Positions 1-8,601 of a DNA stretch of 64,000 nt are shown one piece after another. How positions within the stretch are numbered: the stretch's first letter is position 1; each line of letters starts with the position of its first letter. The stretch comes from SXOA01 sp046593355 (GTDB lineage: Bacteria > Planctomycetota > Planctomycetia > Pirellulales > Pirellulaceae), in NCBI GenBank assembly GCA_046593355.1, contig JBKJNY010000102.1, positions 1 to 64,000 of the forward strand, written 5' to 3'. A model generated the notes under the pieces. It ran no database searches and had not been told where the DNA came from. It saw nothing but the letters and a program-made list of their open reading frames with translations. A program made the position numbers and the translations under genes.

Positions 1-116
1 CCTTCCTCCGGTTTAACACCGGCAGTCTCTCTAGAGTCCCCGGCATGACCCGCTGGCAACTAGAGATAAGGGTTTCGCTCGTTAAGGGACTTAACCCGAC
101 ATCTCACGACACGAGC
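1..116 (-). rRNA. 16S rRNA fragment in inverted orientation (probable chimera)
   Basis: Read on the minus strand this stretch is 16S rRNA, roughly E. coli positions 1063 to 1180. It includes the conserved arm GCTCGTGTCGTGAGATGTCG and the segment ending in GGAGGAAGG. The same region of 16S follows in the forward direction at 147-265, so the two form a head-to-head inverted repeat. The two copies are not identical: several bases differ between the conserved arms, including bases around the CTCTAG motif. They therefore come from different 16S alleles or organisms. This is best explained as an assembly chimera at a contig end rather than a real inverted gene. Confidence 0.8.
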
Positions 117-119
117 TTT

Positions 120-633
<514 letters not shown>

Positions 634-754
634 ATCCACTTCTGAGTGGCGACACTCAGAAGGACAGTGCACATAGTTCTCATGCATGATGAGAGGTTTA
701 GCCGGCAAGCTTCTTCGGAAGTCTGCATCGGCGAGCTGCTAAATTGAATTTGAT

Positions 755-797
755 AAAACCCTTCCAGGACTTTGCCAGAACTGGAAGGGTTTTTTTA
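755..797 (+). terminator. Rho-independent terminator of the 16S transcript
   Basis: AAAACCCTTCCAG (755-767) pairs with CTGGAAGGGTTTT (781-793) across a 13-base loop and is followed by a T-run to 797. It lies between the 16S gene and the antitoxin gene. Between the 16S end and this site (627-754) there is only spacer, including a smaller stem (TTTAGC ... GCTAAA near 698-742) that may be a processing helix. Confidence 0.85.
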
Positions 798-871
798 TTT
801 CTTGGGAGGAGACTTGGAAGCTGCTATAATTCTGATGGTATCCTGAACGAACGGTCTACATCTGCCCATTC

Positions 872-1066
872 ATGAAAACCATTGAGACAAAAATCTCTGA
901 TCGGCTGGACCGAGCGATGGACGCGCTGGTCGATGGTGGATGGTTCGCCACCAGGGAGCAAATCCTGCAAGAAGCGATTCGTCGGTTCCTGGACGCCCAC
1001 AAACCGGAGCTATTAGCGCAGTCGGTTCGCGAGGACGTCGAGTGGGGACTTCATGGAAGTAGCTGA
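872..1066 (+). CDS. ribbon-helix-helix antitoxin-like protein
   Basis: A 64-residue protein with the look of a short CopG/ParD-type ribbon-helix-helix protein: an N-terminal strand MKTIETKISDRLDRAMDALV, then the helices VDGGWFATREQILQEAIRRF, where an Arg-Glu-Gln segment starts the second helix. The C-terminal tail ends in an acidic stretch as in antitoxins that clamp a toxin. It overlaps the start of the following PIN-domain gene by 14 bases, which is typical of toxin-antitoxin operons and implies translational coupling. The expected roles are to neutralise that PIN protein and to repress the shared promoter. Family-level assignment rests on pattern and context, not on a database match. Confidence 0.7.
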   Translation: MKTIETKISDRLDRAMDALVDGGWFATREQILQEAIRRFLDAHKPELLAQSVREDVEWGLHGSS

Positions 1067-1568
1067 ATTGCCGGCAATTGTTGTCTGCGATGCCGGGCCT
1101 CTGATACACTTGGACGAGCTTGGTTGCCTTGACTTGCTCAGTGATTTCCGTGACGCGCTTGTGCCCGACGCCGTTTGGAAAGAAGTAGCTCGCCATCGCC
1201 CGTCGGCACTTCGCCGCCGCAGCGTCGATCTTCAGCGAGTGACCGTGAACTCCAAAGGTGCCGCGAGTTTGCTCGAATTGACCCAGTTGCTTTCGCTTGA
1301 CGAAGGCGAGGTGGAATCGCTGATCCTCACGGATGAATTGTCGGCTGATGCAATCTTGCTCACCGACGATGCCGCGGCACGGCTTGCCGCGGAGAGGCTC
1401 GGTTTTGAAGTGCATGGAACGATTGGCGTGGTGGTGAGAGCCATCCGGCGAGTTCAACGGACGAAGAGGCAAGCTCTCAATCTTCTCAAGGCAATCCCGG
1501 GCCGCAGCACGCTCTATATTTCGAAATCGCTTCTGGCGTCCGTCATTGAGCAAGTTCGCCGGTCGTGA
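1053..1568 (+). CDS. PIN-domain toxin (DUF3368-like)
   Basis: A 171-residue protein with the PIN ribonuclease pattern: VVCDAGPLIHLDELG near the N-terminus supplies the first acidic residue, DEGEVESLILTDEL around residue 87 the middle acidic cluster, and DAILLTDDAAARLAAERLG around residues 101-119 the last Asp pair. The DAGPLI opening and the TDD-A-AR-AE segment are characteristic of the DUF3368 subfamily. PIN toxins cleave RNA in a metal-dependent way. The start overlaps the antitoxin-like gene by 14 bases. DUF3368 genes often pair with UPF0175 antitoxins; here the partner looks like a ribbon-helix-helix protein instead. Confidence 0.8.
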   Translation: MEVAELPAIVVCDAGPLIHLDELGCLDLLSDFRDALVPDAVWKEVARHRPSALRRRSVDLQRVTVNSKGAASLLELTQLLSLDEGEVESLILTDELSADAILLTDDAAARLAAERLGFEVHGTIGVVVRAIRRVQRTKRQALNLLKAIPGRSTLYISKSLLASVIEQVRRS

Positions 1569-1674
1569 GGATCCAAGCGGTCGCCTCAATCCCCTTCATC
1601 CCGTCTGGCACGCCCGCTAATGTCTGGTACATTCTTAGCTTGAATCGGAACATCCCACTCAGCAGGCATTCCTC

Positions 1675-2196
1675 GTGACCACGATTGCCGCTCTACCGGA
1701 AATCCACACCCCCATCGCCGGCGTCGCTCCGTCGCACATCAGCGAATCGACGATCATGACCGTTTGGCCCTCCAATGCTGCGTACGGCATCGGCAGGTTC
1801 CTGGGCACGCAGTACGCTCTACGGTTTCCGGACATTTACATTTTCCGGCTCGGTAACTTGATTGCGCTGCTCTCCATTCCGATTGCCTTGGCGATCTATC
1901 TGTACCGCATCGCCCCCTATGTGGGGCAGCGATACACCGTGACCAACCGCCGCGTGATCGTGCAGCGGGGAATTCAGGCCAGGAACGACCGCAGCGTGGA
2001 CCTGGACCGGTTCGACAGCGTGCAACTCGATATTCTGCCCGGCCAAGACTGGTACCACGCGGGAGACCTGGTCTTCAAGCTCGGCAACGTCGAGACCTTC
2101 CGCTTGGAGGGCGTCTCTCGCCCCGAGTCATTCCGCCAGGTCATTCTCAAGGCCCGCATGGCACATGCGGGCGTGAAGCGGAGCGGCAGCCGATAG
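1675..2196 (+). CDS. membrane protein with bacterial PH domain (DUF304/bPH2-like)
   Basis: A 173-residue protein starting at a GTG. It has a hydrophobic segment around residues 60-77 (NLIALLSIPIALAIYLYRI) followed by a soluble domain with YTVTNRRVIVQRGI and DLDRFDSVQL, which is the typical opening of the bacterial pleckstrin-homology DUF304 domain. Proteins of this kind are membrane-associated and of mostly unknown role. An ATG at 1756 is an alternative start that would keep the membrane segment and domain. It faces the export-protein gene convergently with only 8 bases between the stops. Confidence 0.65.
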   Translation: MTTIAALPEIHTPIAGVAPSHISESTIMTVWPSNAAYGIGRFLGTQYALRFPDIYIFRLGNLIALLSIPIALAIYLYRIAPYVGQRYTVTNRRVIVQRGIQARNDRSVDLDRFDSVQLDILPGQDWYHAGDLVFKLGNVETFRLEGVSRPESFRQVILKARMAHAGVKRSGSR

Positions 2197-2204
2197 AATT
2201 GGGC

Positions 2205-3488
2205 CTAGAAATTCTGCTGGCCGAACTGCACTGGGAAGACGCGGTAGACGCCGTTGGTCATGATGAGTTCGATCAGATCGTCCGTCCGCTTGATGGAGGA
2301 TTTGGGGACCAGTACGATGTCGCTGTCCCGCAGGAAGATCTCGTCGGCCGGCGTGGGCCGAGTGCCGTAGACCGCGCCGCGAATGTCGAGCTTGGTCGCG
2401 ATCAGCCGCCAATCTTCGGCCCGGCGGAAGACGACGACCTGGCGAAGGTTGCCGCCGTTGTTAATCCCGTTGGCTATGGCGAGGGCTTGCATAACAGTGG
2501 TCGGGCGATCCATCTGGAAGCGGCCGCCAAGTTTGACGTCGCCGAGCACGTACATGAAGTGCGGAGCCCGCTGGGTGAGAATGGGTGTGACCTCCAGCCC
2601 CTCCACATATTCGGCGTAGCGGGCGTTGACTTCCGCGGACAGCTCATCGAGCGAAAGGCCTTGGGTCGGCACTTTGCCGAGTTTGGTCAGCGAGATGGTG
2701 CCGTCGGCGGCTACCTTGACCTGTTGCCCCTGGCCGCCCGCATTAAAGCGGTTGTTGACCGCCGCCAGCAAGTCGTCGAGACGGGTGTTAGTCTTCACCG
2801 GGGAAACGGTGAGGTCAAAAATCTTGTAGAACTCTTTGTACTTTTCCTTGAGGAGCGCCGTCAGCTCCTGGATAGTGAGGCGTACGGCCTGAACCTGGTC
2901 GAGCAGCAGGAGCGTGATCGTGCCATCGGGCTGCACCGTGACGACGCGGTTGATGTTGGGATCGACCAAGGATTCGATCTTGAGCTCATCGCCGGCTTGG
3001 ATGCGGTACTGCTTGCCACTTTGGAAGCGCGTGGCGACGTAGCGAAACTCGATCAGGTCGTCCACGCGGACGAGATAGATCGGCACGTCGGGCATGCGGG
3101 GGGGGCCGATGTATTCCCCCGGACCGAGATGCTGCCAAGGAATGCGCCCCCACTGGTTCCAGCGAGTCTCGCCGCACCCGTCGCCGAAGTTGCAGTCCAC
3201 GCCGTCAATCCGCCGATCGCATGCGCTGCCGCAGTCTTGCCCGCCGATGCATGGTAGCTCTTCGTGAGCCTGGCAGAGGGCGATTGTCGGAGCGGCGTTG
3301 ACGTGCGTGGCTCTAGGTGGGGTAGGCTTCCAGTCTGCCCTAATAATCTCAGTCTTGGACAAGTTGGCAGCTTGTCCCACGGGTTGACTGCGTACTTGCG
3401 ATGGCGATGGCCGGAAAAGCATCAGCAGCGCGGCAAGCGCCAGCGCCGAGCAAGCAAAAACGGTGAGCCGTGTCGCGGGCGACTGCAT
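2205..3488 (-). CDS. polysaccharide biosynthesis/export protein (Wza-like, periplasmic)
   Basis: The start chosen here is the ATG at 3488, preceded by AGAGGTGAACCC. A longer reading frame would overlap the upstream gene. The 427-residue product begins with a signal anchor (RLTVFACSALALAALLMLF), then a Cys-rich segment (CIGGQDCGSACDRRIDGVDC), then a poly-export domain starting at YRIQAGDELKIESL with VQPDGTITL. A second SLBB-like unit (VKVAADGTISLTKLGKVPTQG) and a C-terminal region with YVLGDVKLGG complete it. Such proteins form or contact the export channel for exopolysaccharide. The peptide ADWKPTPP near residue 50 is encoded by a copy of a dispersed palindrome (3316-3340). The next gene upstream ends 4 bases before this start, so the two are probably co-transcribed. 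Confidence 0.8.
   Translation of the reverse strand: MQSPATRLTVFACSALALAALLMLFRPSPSQVRSQPVGQAANLSKTEIIRADWKPTPPRATHVNAAPTIALCQAHEELPCIGGQDCGSACDRRIDGVDCNFGDGCGETRWNQWGRIPWQHLGPGEYIGPPRMPDVPIYLVRVDDLIEFRYVATRFQSGKQYRIQAGDELKIESLVDPNINRVVTVQPDGTITLLLLDQVQAVRLTIQELTALLKEKYKEFYKIFDLTVSPVKTNTRLDDLLAAVNNRFNAGGQGQQVKVAADGTISLTKLGKVPTQGLSLDELSAEVNARYAEYVEGLEVTPILTQRAPHFMYVLGDVKLGGRFQMDRPTTVMQALAIANGINNGGNLRQVVVFRRAEDWRLIATKLDIRGAVYGTRPTPADEIFLRDSDIVLVPKSSIKRTDDLIELIMTNGVYRVFPVQFGQQNF
3316..3340. repeat. dispersed palindrome, family A, inside a coding region
   Basis: The core reads GGTAGGCTTCCAGTCTGCC, an imperfect palindrome. Near-identical copies occur at 7597-7621, 26286-26310, 26328-26351 and 33721-33744, with a truncated copy at 48336-48350. 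This copy lies within the export-protein gene and is read on the minus strand as ADWKPTPP. Confidence 0.85.
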
Positions 3489-3492
3489 GGGT

Positions 3493-4845
3493 TCACCTCT
3501 TGATACCAAAGGGAGTGAGCCACGTTTCCTTCTGCTTCGGACGGCTGTCGGCGGAGCGCTGGTCGCTCTTCACGTGGGTGGAATCGCCGGGCGATTTTGC
3601 AGGAGCTGTTGGCTGATTGCCGGCGAAGACCTCGGGGCTGACCCACTGGATTTTCGGCCGCGGCCCCCCTGCCCCGCCCGTCATCAGGTCGCGCTGCGAG
3701 CGGGCGTGCGCCGCCAGCTCGACTTCTCCGAGCCGGTCGTGGACGATGGCAAGGTGGTGCCAACTGTCGGGGTTCGCGGATATGCCGATGCTCTGCAACA
3801 AAACGCCGCGGGCTTGCTGATCTTGTCCGATGCTGGTGAGAAGGACTCCCAGCTCATTCGCCGCCGGATAATTGCGGCGGTCCACCGCGATCGCCGCCTG
3901 CTGATAGACCATGGCCCGCGCGAGGTTCGTCTGCTGCGGCGCTGTCCCCTCGCTCATCCTGGATTGGAGCTTCCCCAGATTGCACAGCGAGTGCGAGGCG
4001 ACAGACTGTCCGCCGGCAGCGACGACGAGCTGCTGCCGTGCGTAGTTGAAGTACTGCTGCTGGGCGGCAATGGCGGACAGGCCCTCCACATTCTGCTGCC
4101 GCAAGACCGGCGTGCGGTGTCCGGCGACGACAAGCGGCACGCTGACGGTCGAATCCTCGCTGGACCGCGATTGAAAGTCCGCCGCCTCGCGCAATGCGGT
4201 GAGTGCGCTGGCCAGCGCCGCGGTGTGCTCCCCCGTGCTTGTTTGCGAGTCGAGAGCTTCGGCAATCGTGCGGAGGGATTGAATCGTGAGGTTGCGAGCC
4301 AGATAGTAAGCCCCGCGGCGTGCCAGCGACTCCGCCTGGCGATTGAGCTGGGCCGCCTGTTGCAGGACGGGGCGCATACCTTCGTCATTAACTGCCTGGG
4401 GACCTCGCGCTGCTGACGGCGGCTCCGGCGACGCGACGGGACCAGCCGCCGCCGGTGTCGACTCGCCGGCCCCGTCAACCTCCACCGGAGCGAGCCGGCG
4501 CGTCAGGGTATCTTTTTCCGCCGCGGATTCCGACACGGGCGCATAGATGCTGGTTTCGTCCCCCGCAATTGGCCCGACGTCGTCACTCTCGTCGGTGGGA
4601 AAGCCGGCTGGAACCTCGCCGTAAGGAACTGCGGCCGAAGGGACGGGCGAGACGCTCTCCGAAATCACCAGTGGCCGCGGCACCCGCGGGCGATGCGATG
4701 GGGCGCTGGCAAACTCAGGTGCAGCTCGCCGCGAAGGCACTGCCGGTTGGGATTGCTGACGGCGAGCCACGATAATTACCGCCACGAGCGCCGCCAGAAT
4801 GACGGCGGCGTAGAGCGCCTGCGGACTTCGCTGCGGCTGGGGCAT
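3493..4845 (-). CDS. membrane-anchored TPR-like protein
   Basis: A 450-residue protein with an N-terminal membrane anchor (ALYAAVILAALVAVIIVARR, residues 10-29), then about 120 residues rich in Pro, Ser and acidic residues. A helical region from about residue 155 follows, with repeated Ala/Leu/Tyr-rich helices (LARRGAYYLARNLTIQSLRT, AANELGVLLTSIGQDQQARG, WHHLAIVHDRLGEVELAAHA) that resemble degenerate tetratricopeptide repeats. The tail is Pro/Lys-rich. It ends 4 bases before the export-protein start, pointing to a two-gene operon and a scaffold role in envelope polysaccharide export. No enzymatic motif is visible and I do not recognise a named family. Confidence 0.65.
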   Translation of the reverse strand: MPQPQRSPQALYAAVILAALVAVIIVARRQQSQPAVPSRRAAPEFASAPSHRPRVPRPLVISESVSPVPSAAVPYGEVPAGFPTDESDDVGPIAGDETSIYAPVSESAAEKDTLTRRLAPVEVDGAGESTPAAAGPVASPEPPSAARGPQAVNDEGMRPVLQQAAQLNRQAESLARRGAYYLARNLTIQSLRTIAEALDSQTSTGEHTAALASALTALREAADFQSRSSEDSTVSVPLVVAGHRTPVLRQQNVEGLSAIAAQQQYFNYARQQLVVAAGGQSVASHSLCNLGKLQSRMSEGTAPQQTNLARAMVYQQAAIAVDRRNYPAANELGVLLTSIGQDQQARGVLLQSIGISANPDSWHHLAIVHDRLGEVELAAHARSQRDLMTGGAGGPRPKIQWVSPEVFAGNQPTAPAKSPGDSTHVKSDQRSADSRPKQKETWLTPFGIKR

Positions 4846-5026
4846 ATCTCATCCGTGAGAAAGTGGCGGGCATCCTCCCGCGGCGCGCGGCCCATCCGCG
4901 CTGTTTCTTCCATCGTCCGCGGTGGCGGATCGCTTGCAGCGAAACGACCGGTGATAGCGGCAACGGTTGGCAATGGCCGCCACACATCCGGCATATCCGC
5001 CAGGAGCGCCGCACAATTGCTACAGC

Positions 5027-5995
5027 TTACGCAAACTTGAGCCACTGCTGCCGCCCGGCGGAAAGCAGATGGGCGTTGTGCCCCAGCTTCTGCAGCCGGC
5101 CGACGAAGCTTTCTGGCCCGTGGGTGCAGTAGATGATGTGCGGCTGGACGAGCTCGACGCAGGCGAGGAGGTCGTCGTAATCCGCATGGTCGGAGAGGGG
5201 GACGGCGCAATCTACTCGCAGCCGGAATCTCGCCCCAGGGTCCATTGCCCAGCCGGTGACGGCGATGGTCGTCGGGTTGTCGATTCCTCGCAGCCGTGCG
5301 GCCTTTTGCGTCATCGGGGGCACGACGACGGCACACTGTCCAGGGCCGACTTCGTCGCAATACTCGGCATGATCGCCGAGCCAGCAGTTGTGCTTTTCAT
5401 AAATCTGGCTCACGCGGTAGACCAGCGGATGTTGCAGCACGCGGATGCCGGCGCTCGTCAGAATCTTCGTCACCTCCTGGGCCTTCCCCAACACATACGC
5501 CTGGATGACTGGCGTGCAGCCGCGGCCCAAAGCCTCGGTCACAATCCGCAACAGCTCGGCGATGACTTCGTCTCGCGGTGGCAGTCGATACTTGGGATCG
5601 CCGAAGGTGCTTTCCATCACCAGCACGTCGGCCTTCGGCGGACTGGCTTCTTCCGAAGTCGCCGAAGGCCCGAGCTTGAAGTCCCCCGTGTAGAGTAGCC
5701 GCTCGTTACCATCGGAGGCGAGCAGCATCGCGGAGCCAAGGACATGGCCTGCGGGAAGCGCGGTCAGCTCCATTTCGTTCCATTTTTCCGCGACGTCGAA
5801 CTGCATGGCGCGAACCGGCCTCATGCCAAAGCGAAACTGGTACAGTGCCGCCGTCGCCGGCGTGCAGAAGGCCAACTCATGCTTGGCCATATGGTCCGTA
5901 TGCGCGTGCGAGATGAAGCCTCGCGGCTGGCGGCGGCGAAAATCGACCGCGAGATCGATGCTGGTCAGCTTCAGCCCGCGGTCGTAGTGGAACAT
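5027..5995 (-). CDS. metallo-beta-lactamase-fold hydrolase, exonuclease-like
   Basis: The start at 5995 (MFHYDRGLKL) is preferred because upstream sequence is a palindromic repeat. The 322-residue product has the metal motif HAHTDH (about residue 30), the later ligands in GHVLGSAM and TGDFKLG, and a C-terminal DHADYDDLL plus THGPE. That order matches beta-CASP-like nucleases such as the DNA-ligase-associated exonuclease and mRNA 3'-processing-like proteins. A nucleic-acid phosphodiesterase role is likely. No ligase or helicase gene lies beside it here, so the exact substrate is unknown. Confidence 0.75.
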   Translation of the reverse strand: MFHYDRGLKLTSIDLAVDFRRRQPRGFISHAHTDHMAKHELAFCTPATAALYQFRFGMRPVRAMQFDVAEKWNEMELTALPAGHVLGSAMLLASDGNERLLYTGDFKLGPSATSEEASPPKADVLVMESTFGDPKYRLPPRDEVIAELLRIVTEALGRGCTPVIQAYVLGKAQEVTKILTSAGIRVLQHPLVYRVSQIYEKHNCWLGDHAEYCDEVGPGQCAVVVPPMTQKAARLRGIDNPTTIAVTGWAMDPGARFRLRVDCAVPLSDHADYDDLLACVELVQPHIIYCTHGPESFVGRLQKLGHNAHLLSAGRQQWLKFA

Positions 5996-6007
5996 GTTTG
6001 TAGTTTT

Positions 6008-6081
6008 GTAGGGTGCATGAGTATCACGAAATGCACGCGGAAGTCCTTCACGTGCATTTCGCTGGCGCTCATGCACCCTAC
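6008..6081. repeat. nested inverted repeat between two minus-strand genes
   Basis: GTAGGGTGCATGAG (6008-6021) is the exact reverse complement of 6068-6081. Inside it CGAAATGCACG (6027-6037) pairs with CGTGCATTTCG (6051-6061). The whole would fold as one long interrupted hairpin. It has no T-run and sits just upstream of the hydrolase start and just downstream of the isomerase-like gene. A miniature mobile element or a palindromic unit is more likely than a simple terminator. Confidence 0.8.
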
Positions 6082-6086
6082 TCCTT

Positions 6087-6971
6087 CTACTTCGCACCCG
6101 CCAGCGTCGCGCCGCCGCCGATGCCGGCAGCTTGCATCGCGACGTCGAGCGCCTCGGCGGCTTTCTTCACCAGGGCCTCTCGCTTGGTCCCCGTTACCGC
6201 GGAGGAATGCACCGCGGCCGAAAGCGGTCCGTCAAAGCCAAGCTCTTGCAGTATTGCGAAGTAGGCGGCGGAATCAATCTGGCCCTCTTCGCCCGGCAGC
6301 AGGCGTTGCTCCTCGGTGATGCTCGCCAGGTCCGCGCCGGCTGGAATGTCGGACAGTTCCGCCGCGATGATCTGCTCGCCGCGCAGGGCCCGCAGTTTCT
6401 CGGGGGAGCCGCCGCCGACGTGCCAATTCCAGGCGTCCAGCCACAGACCGACATTTTCCGCTCCCACGGACTGGATAAACATCAGCAGCGGATCGGCCTG
6501 GTGGATGAACTGATAGCCGCCGTTGTTGCGGTGCGATTCCGCCGCCAAGAGCCGCAGGCCGAGCTTGATTCCGCGCTCCGCTAAAACCGCCGCAACCTCC
6601 TGCAGACGCGCCGCCAGGAACTTAAAATTCTCATGGAACGGCAACTCGTCGCTGGTCGGCTGAATGGTGAGATAGCAGCGATTGGCAGCCAGTGCCGTGG
6701 CCACATCCAAGACCGGCTTCAGTCCCGCCAGGTCGGCCTTGAAGTCGGCCACCGGACCGGCAAATCGAACCGGCAATTCAAACCCGCCAATCTTCACGCC
6801 GGCACTCAGCAAGTATTTGGTGGCCGCCTCCATTCCCAGAGTCTTCGCCTTCTCCGCGACCTCCCGAATGTCGATGGTCAAACCTTGAAATCGATGCGTC
6901 AGGGCGATTTCGAGCAGTTCTCCCTGACGACCGGAAATGCTTAGTACGTATGGATTTAAGTTGCGATACAT
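6087..6971 (-). CDS. sugar phosphate isomerase/epimerase-like TIM-barrel protein
   Basis: The ATG at 6971 (MYRNLNPYVL) is preceded by AAAGGAG at good spacing, so the longer reading frame is rejected. The 294-residue protein follows the AP-endonuclease-2 TIM-barrel pattern: GLTIDIREVAEKAKTLG early, a middle strand with CYLTIQPTSDELPF, GIKLGLRLLAAESHRNNGG, VGLWLDAWNWHVGG (acidic metal ligand and His), and IIAAELSDIPAG near the end. Members of this superfamily isomerise sugars using a divalent metal. The substrate cannot be read from sequence. Confidence 0.75.
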   Translation of the reverse strand: MYRNLNPYVLSISGRQGELLEIALTHRFQGLTIDIREVAEKAKTLGMEAATKYLLSAGVKIGGFELPVRFAGPVADFKADLAGLKPVLDVATALAANRCYLTIQPTSDELPFHENFKFLAARLQEVAAVLAERGIKLGLRLLAAESHRNNGGYQFIHQADPLLMFIQSVGAENVGLWLDAWNWHVGGGSPEKLRALRGEQIIAAELSDIPAGADLASITEEQRLLPGEEGQIDSAAYFAILQELGFDGPLSAAVHSSAVTGTKREALVKKAAEALDVAMQAAGIGGGATLAGAK

Positions 6972-7272
6972 AGTTTCTCCTTTGGCCCTCGCGGCACAAA
7001 ATGTCCCCCAATTGAGCGTTAATCTGCGGCTTCGCTGCCACAAATAAGATTATGCCGGTCCCCTTGGAATCGCAGAAGGGGAGGCTAGCGGCATCCCAAC
7101 TCGCAGCGAGCGAAACGGCGGTAGAGCTTCGCTGGCACTGCGGGCTAGTTTCCGCGCGATTTTCAACACCATGGCCCACGATCCGCTGGCGCGGCCCTCG
7201 ACGACCCTCCCGCCAGTCGCTAAAATCGAGCGTTTCAACTGCCTCCATTTCGCAGCCGGACCGGGACTTTCC

Positions 7273-7596
7273 ATGAACACGTATGCCATCATCGCCGCGG
7301 ACGGGCGGCAGTATAAGGTCGAAGAAGGCCAGGAAATCCAGGTTGATTTCCGCGACGAAATCGAAGGCGGAGCCACCATCACCTTCGACCAGGTGCTCGT
7401 CGTCTCCGACGGCACCAGCATCAAGCTCGGCAAGCCGACCCTGGCGGGCGCGGTCGTGACGGCGGAAGTCATCTCCCCGCTCGAAAAGGGAGAGAAAATC
7501 TTCATCCAGAAGATGCGCCGCCGAAAAAACTACCGCCGCCGCACTGGACACCGCCAAAAATTCACCCGCGTGAAGATCAGCAAGATCACCGCCTGA
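7273..7596 (+). CDS. rplU: large-subunit ribosomal protein L21
   Basis: The 107-residue product starts at MNTYAIIAADGRQYKVEEGQ, a clear L21 opening, and has the family signature FIQKMRRRKNYRRRTGHRQ near the C-terminus. L21 binds 23S rRNA in the large subunit. The usual partner gene for L27 does not follow; a dispersed palindrome begins at the base after the stop codon and the next gene is convergent. The upstream 300 bases (6972-7272) separate it from the divergent isomerase-like gene and must hold both promoters, but I see no clear consensus elements there. Confidence 0.95.
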   Translation: MNTYAIIAADGRQYKVEEGQEIQVDFRDEIEGGATITFDQVLVVSDGTSIKLGKPTLAGAVVTAEVISPLEKGEKIFIQKMRRRKNYRRRTGHRQKFTRVKISKITA

Positions 7597-7621
7597 GGTG
7601 GGGTAGGCTTCCAGCCTGCCC
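7597..7621. repeat. dispersed palindrome, family A, abutting the rplU stop
   Basis: The core GGTAGGCTTCCAGCCTGCC begins immediately after the TGA of rplU. It may form a 3' RNA hairpin, though no T-run follows. The remaining bases to 7805 hold no gene I can support. Confidence 0.85.
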
Positions 7622-7805
7622 TGAACTTCACCGCTTCGTTCGCCGCGGGTTTCTGACCCGGCGAAACCGCTGCTGATTGCAGATTTCCTTCCGCGGCTGA
7701 GCTCGCATGGCGCGGTGAGAAAGACGGGCTAGAAAAGTTTTCGCGGTCGTCGTCGCACGCCAATCACAGCTTTCCAGTCCGCGAAAACCCTTCCCGACTC
7801 CAGCA

Positions 7806-8495
7806 TCACGCCCGCTTCTTCTTGGCCGGCCGCGGGACCAGTTCATAAAGTCGGGCATTTCCGGCCTTGCCGCATTCGGTCGCCGCGCCGCATTTCCGCA
7901 GGACGTAAGCAATCCGCTGGGCGATCCAGCGCCGGACGTCGAGACCCAGTGCGAGATGGCCGGTGTGGAACGGCTGCGGGAGTGTCGGCGGCAGGAGGGC
8001 GAGCAGATCCTGGTTGGTTTTGAAACGGTGCGTCTCGCGGATGGCGACGAGCCGCTGGTCTTCGATGAGGAAGTCGTTTTCCCGCCAGCGGCGGCGGCGG
8101 CCGTGGCCGGGGTAGCGGAATTCTTCCACTTCCACCAGCGGCGTTTCCAGAACCAGGTTGCGGTGCGGGAAAACGCCGGTGAAGTAGATCAGCTCATCGA
8201 ACAAGCTCAACACCGTTTCTACCTTCGGGCTGCGCCGGCGGCTGAGGACCGAGCCTCCCCTGGCATCCAGCCGGACGAGAGTCTTTTGCAGGATGAGCGG
8301 CTTGACGATGAGCACGCGGTGCTTCTCGAGCAGCCGGCTGATTTTGGTGCGGATCGCCGCCAGCGAGCCGTGCTGAATCTCAATGAGCTGTTTGCCGCGG
8401 ATGGCATCGATGCGAAATCCCTCCAACCGCTCCTCGGTCCGCGCCTCTTCGCCGGCGTACATCGCTTTGAGCTGGCGGTGGAGAGAAGTTTCCAT
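7806..8495 (-). CDS. conserved uncharacterised protein with nuclease-like N-terminus
   Basis: The 229-residue product from the ATG at 8495 (METSLHRQLKAMYAG) has an N-terminal part with FRIDAIRGKQLIEIQHGSLA, an Asp ... Glu-x-Gln layout similar to the PD-(D/E)xK nuclease core. A conserved middle follows (LFDELIYFTGVFPH, VEEFRYPGHGRRRRW) and then a helical C-terminus (LDVRRWIAQRIAYVLRKCG) that resembles a winged-helix segment. I do not recognise a characterised family. The first 17 codons of the longer frame come from a heptamer repeat array and are excluded. The gene faces nadA divergently. Confidence 0.6.
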   Translation of the reverse strand: METSLHRQLKAMYAGEEARTEERLEGFRIDAIRGKQLIEIQHGSLAAIRTKISRLLEKHRVLIVKPLILQKTLVRLDARGGSVLSRRRSPKVETVLSLFDELIYFTGVFPHRNLVLETPLVEVEEFRYPGHGRRRRWRENDFLIEDQRLVAIRETHRFKTNQDLLALLPPTLPQPFHTGHLALGLDVRRWIAQRIAYVLRKCGAATECGKAGNARLYELVPRPAKKKRA

Positions 8496-8503
8496 GGGGC
8501 GGA

Positions 8504-8560
8504 GTGAGTGGTGAGTGGTGAGTGGTGAGTAAATACCACTCACCACTCACCACTCACCAC
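8504..8560. repeat. inverted tandem heptamer array
   Basis: GTGAGTG is repeated about four times at 8504-8530. After a short AT-containing spacer its reverse complement CACTCAC follows about three times to 8560. The two halves can form a long hairpin. It fills the divergent gap between the uncharacterised gene and nadA, where promoters would be expected. Confidence 0.9.
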
Positions 8561-8601
8561 CCTATAATTGACTATCGACACAAACACCTTGCGAGATTTC
8601 C

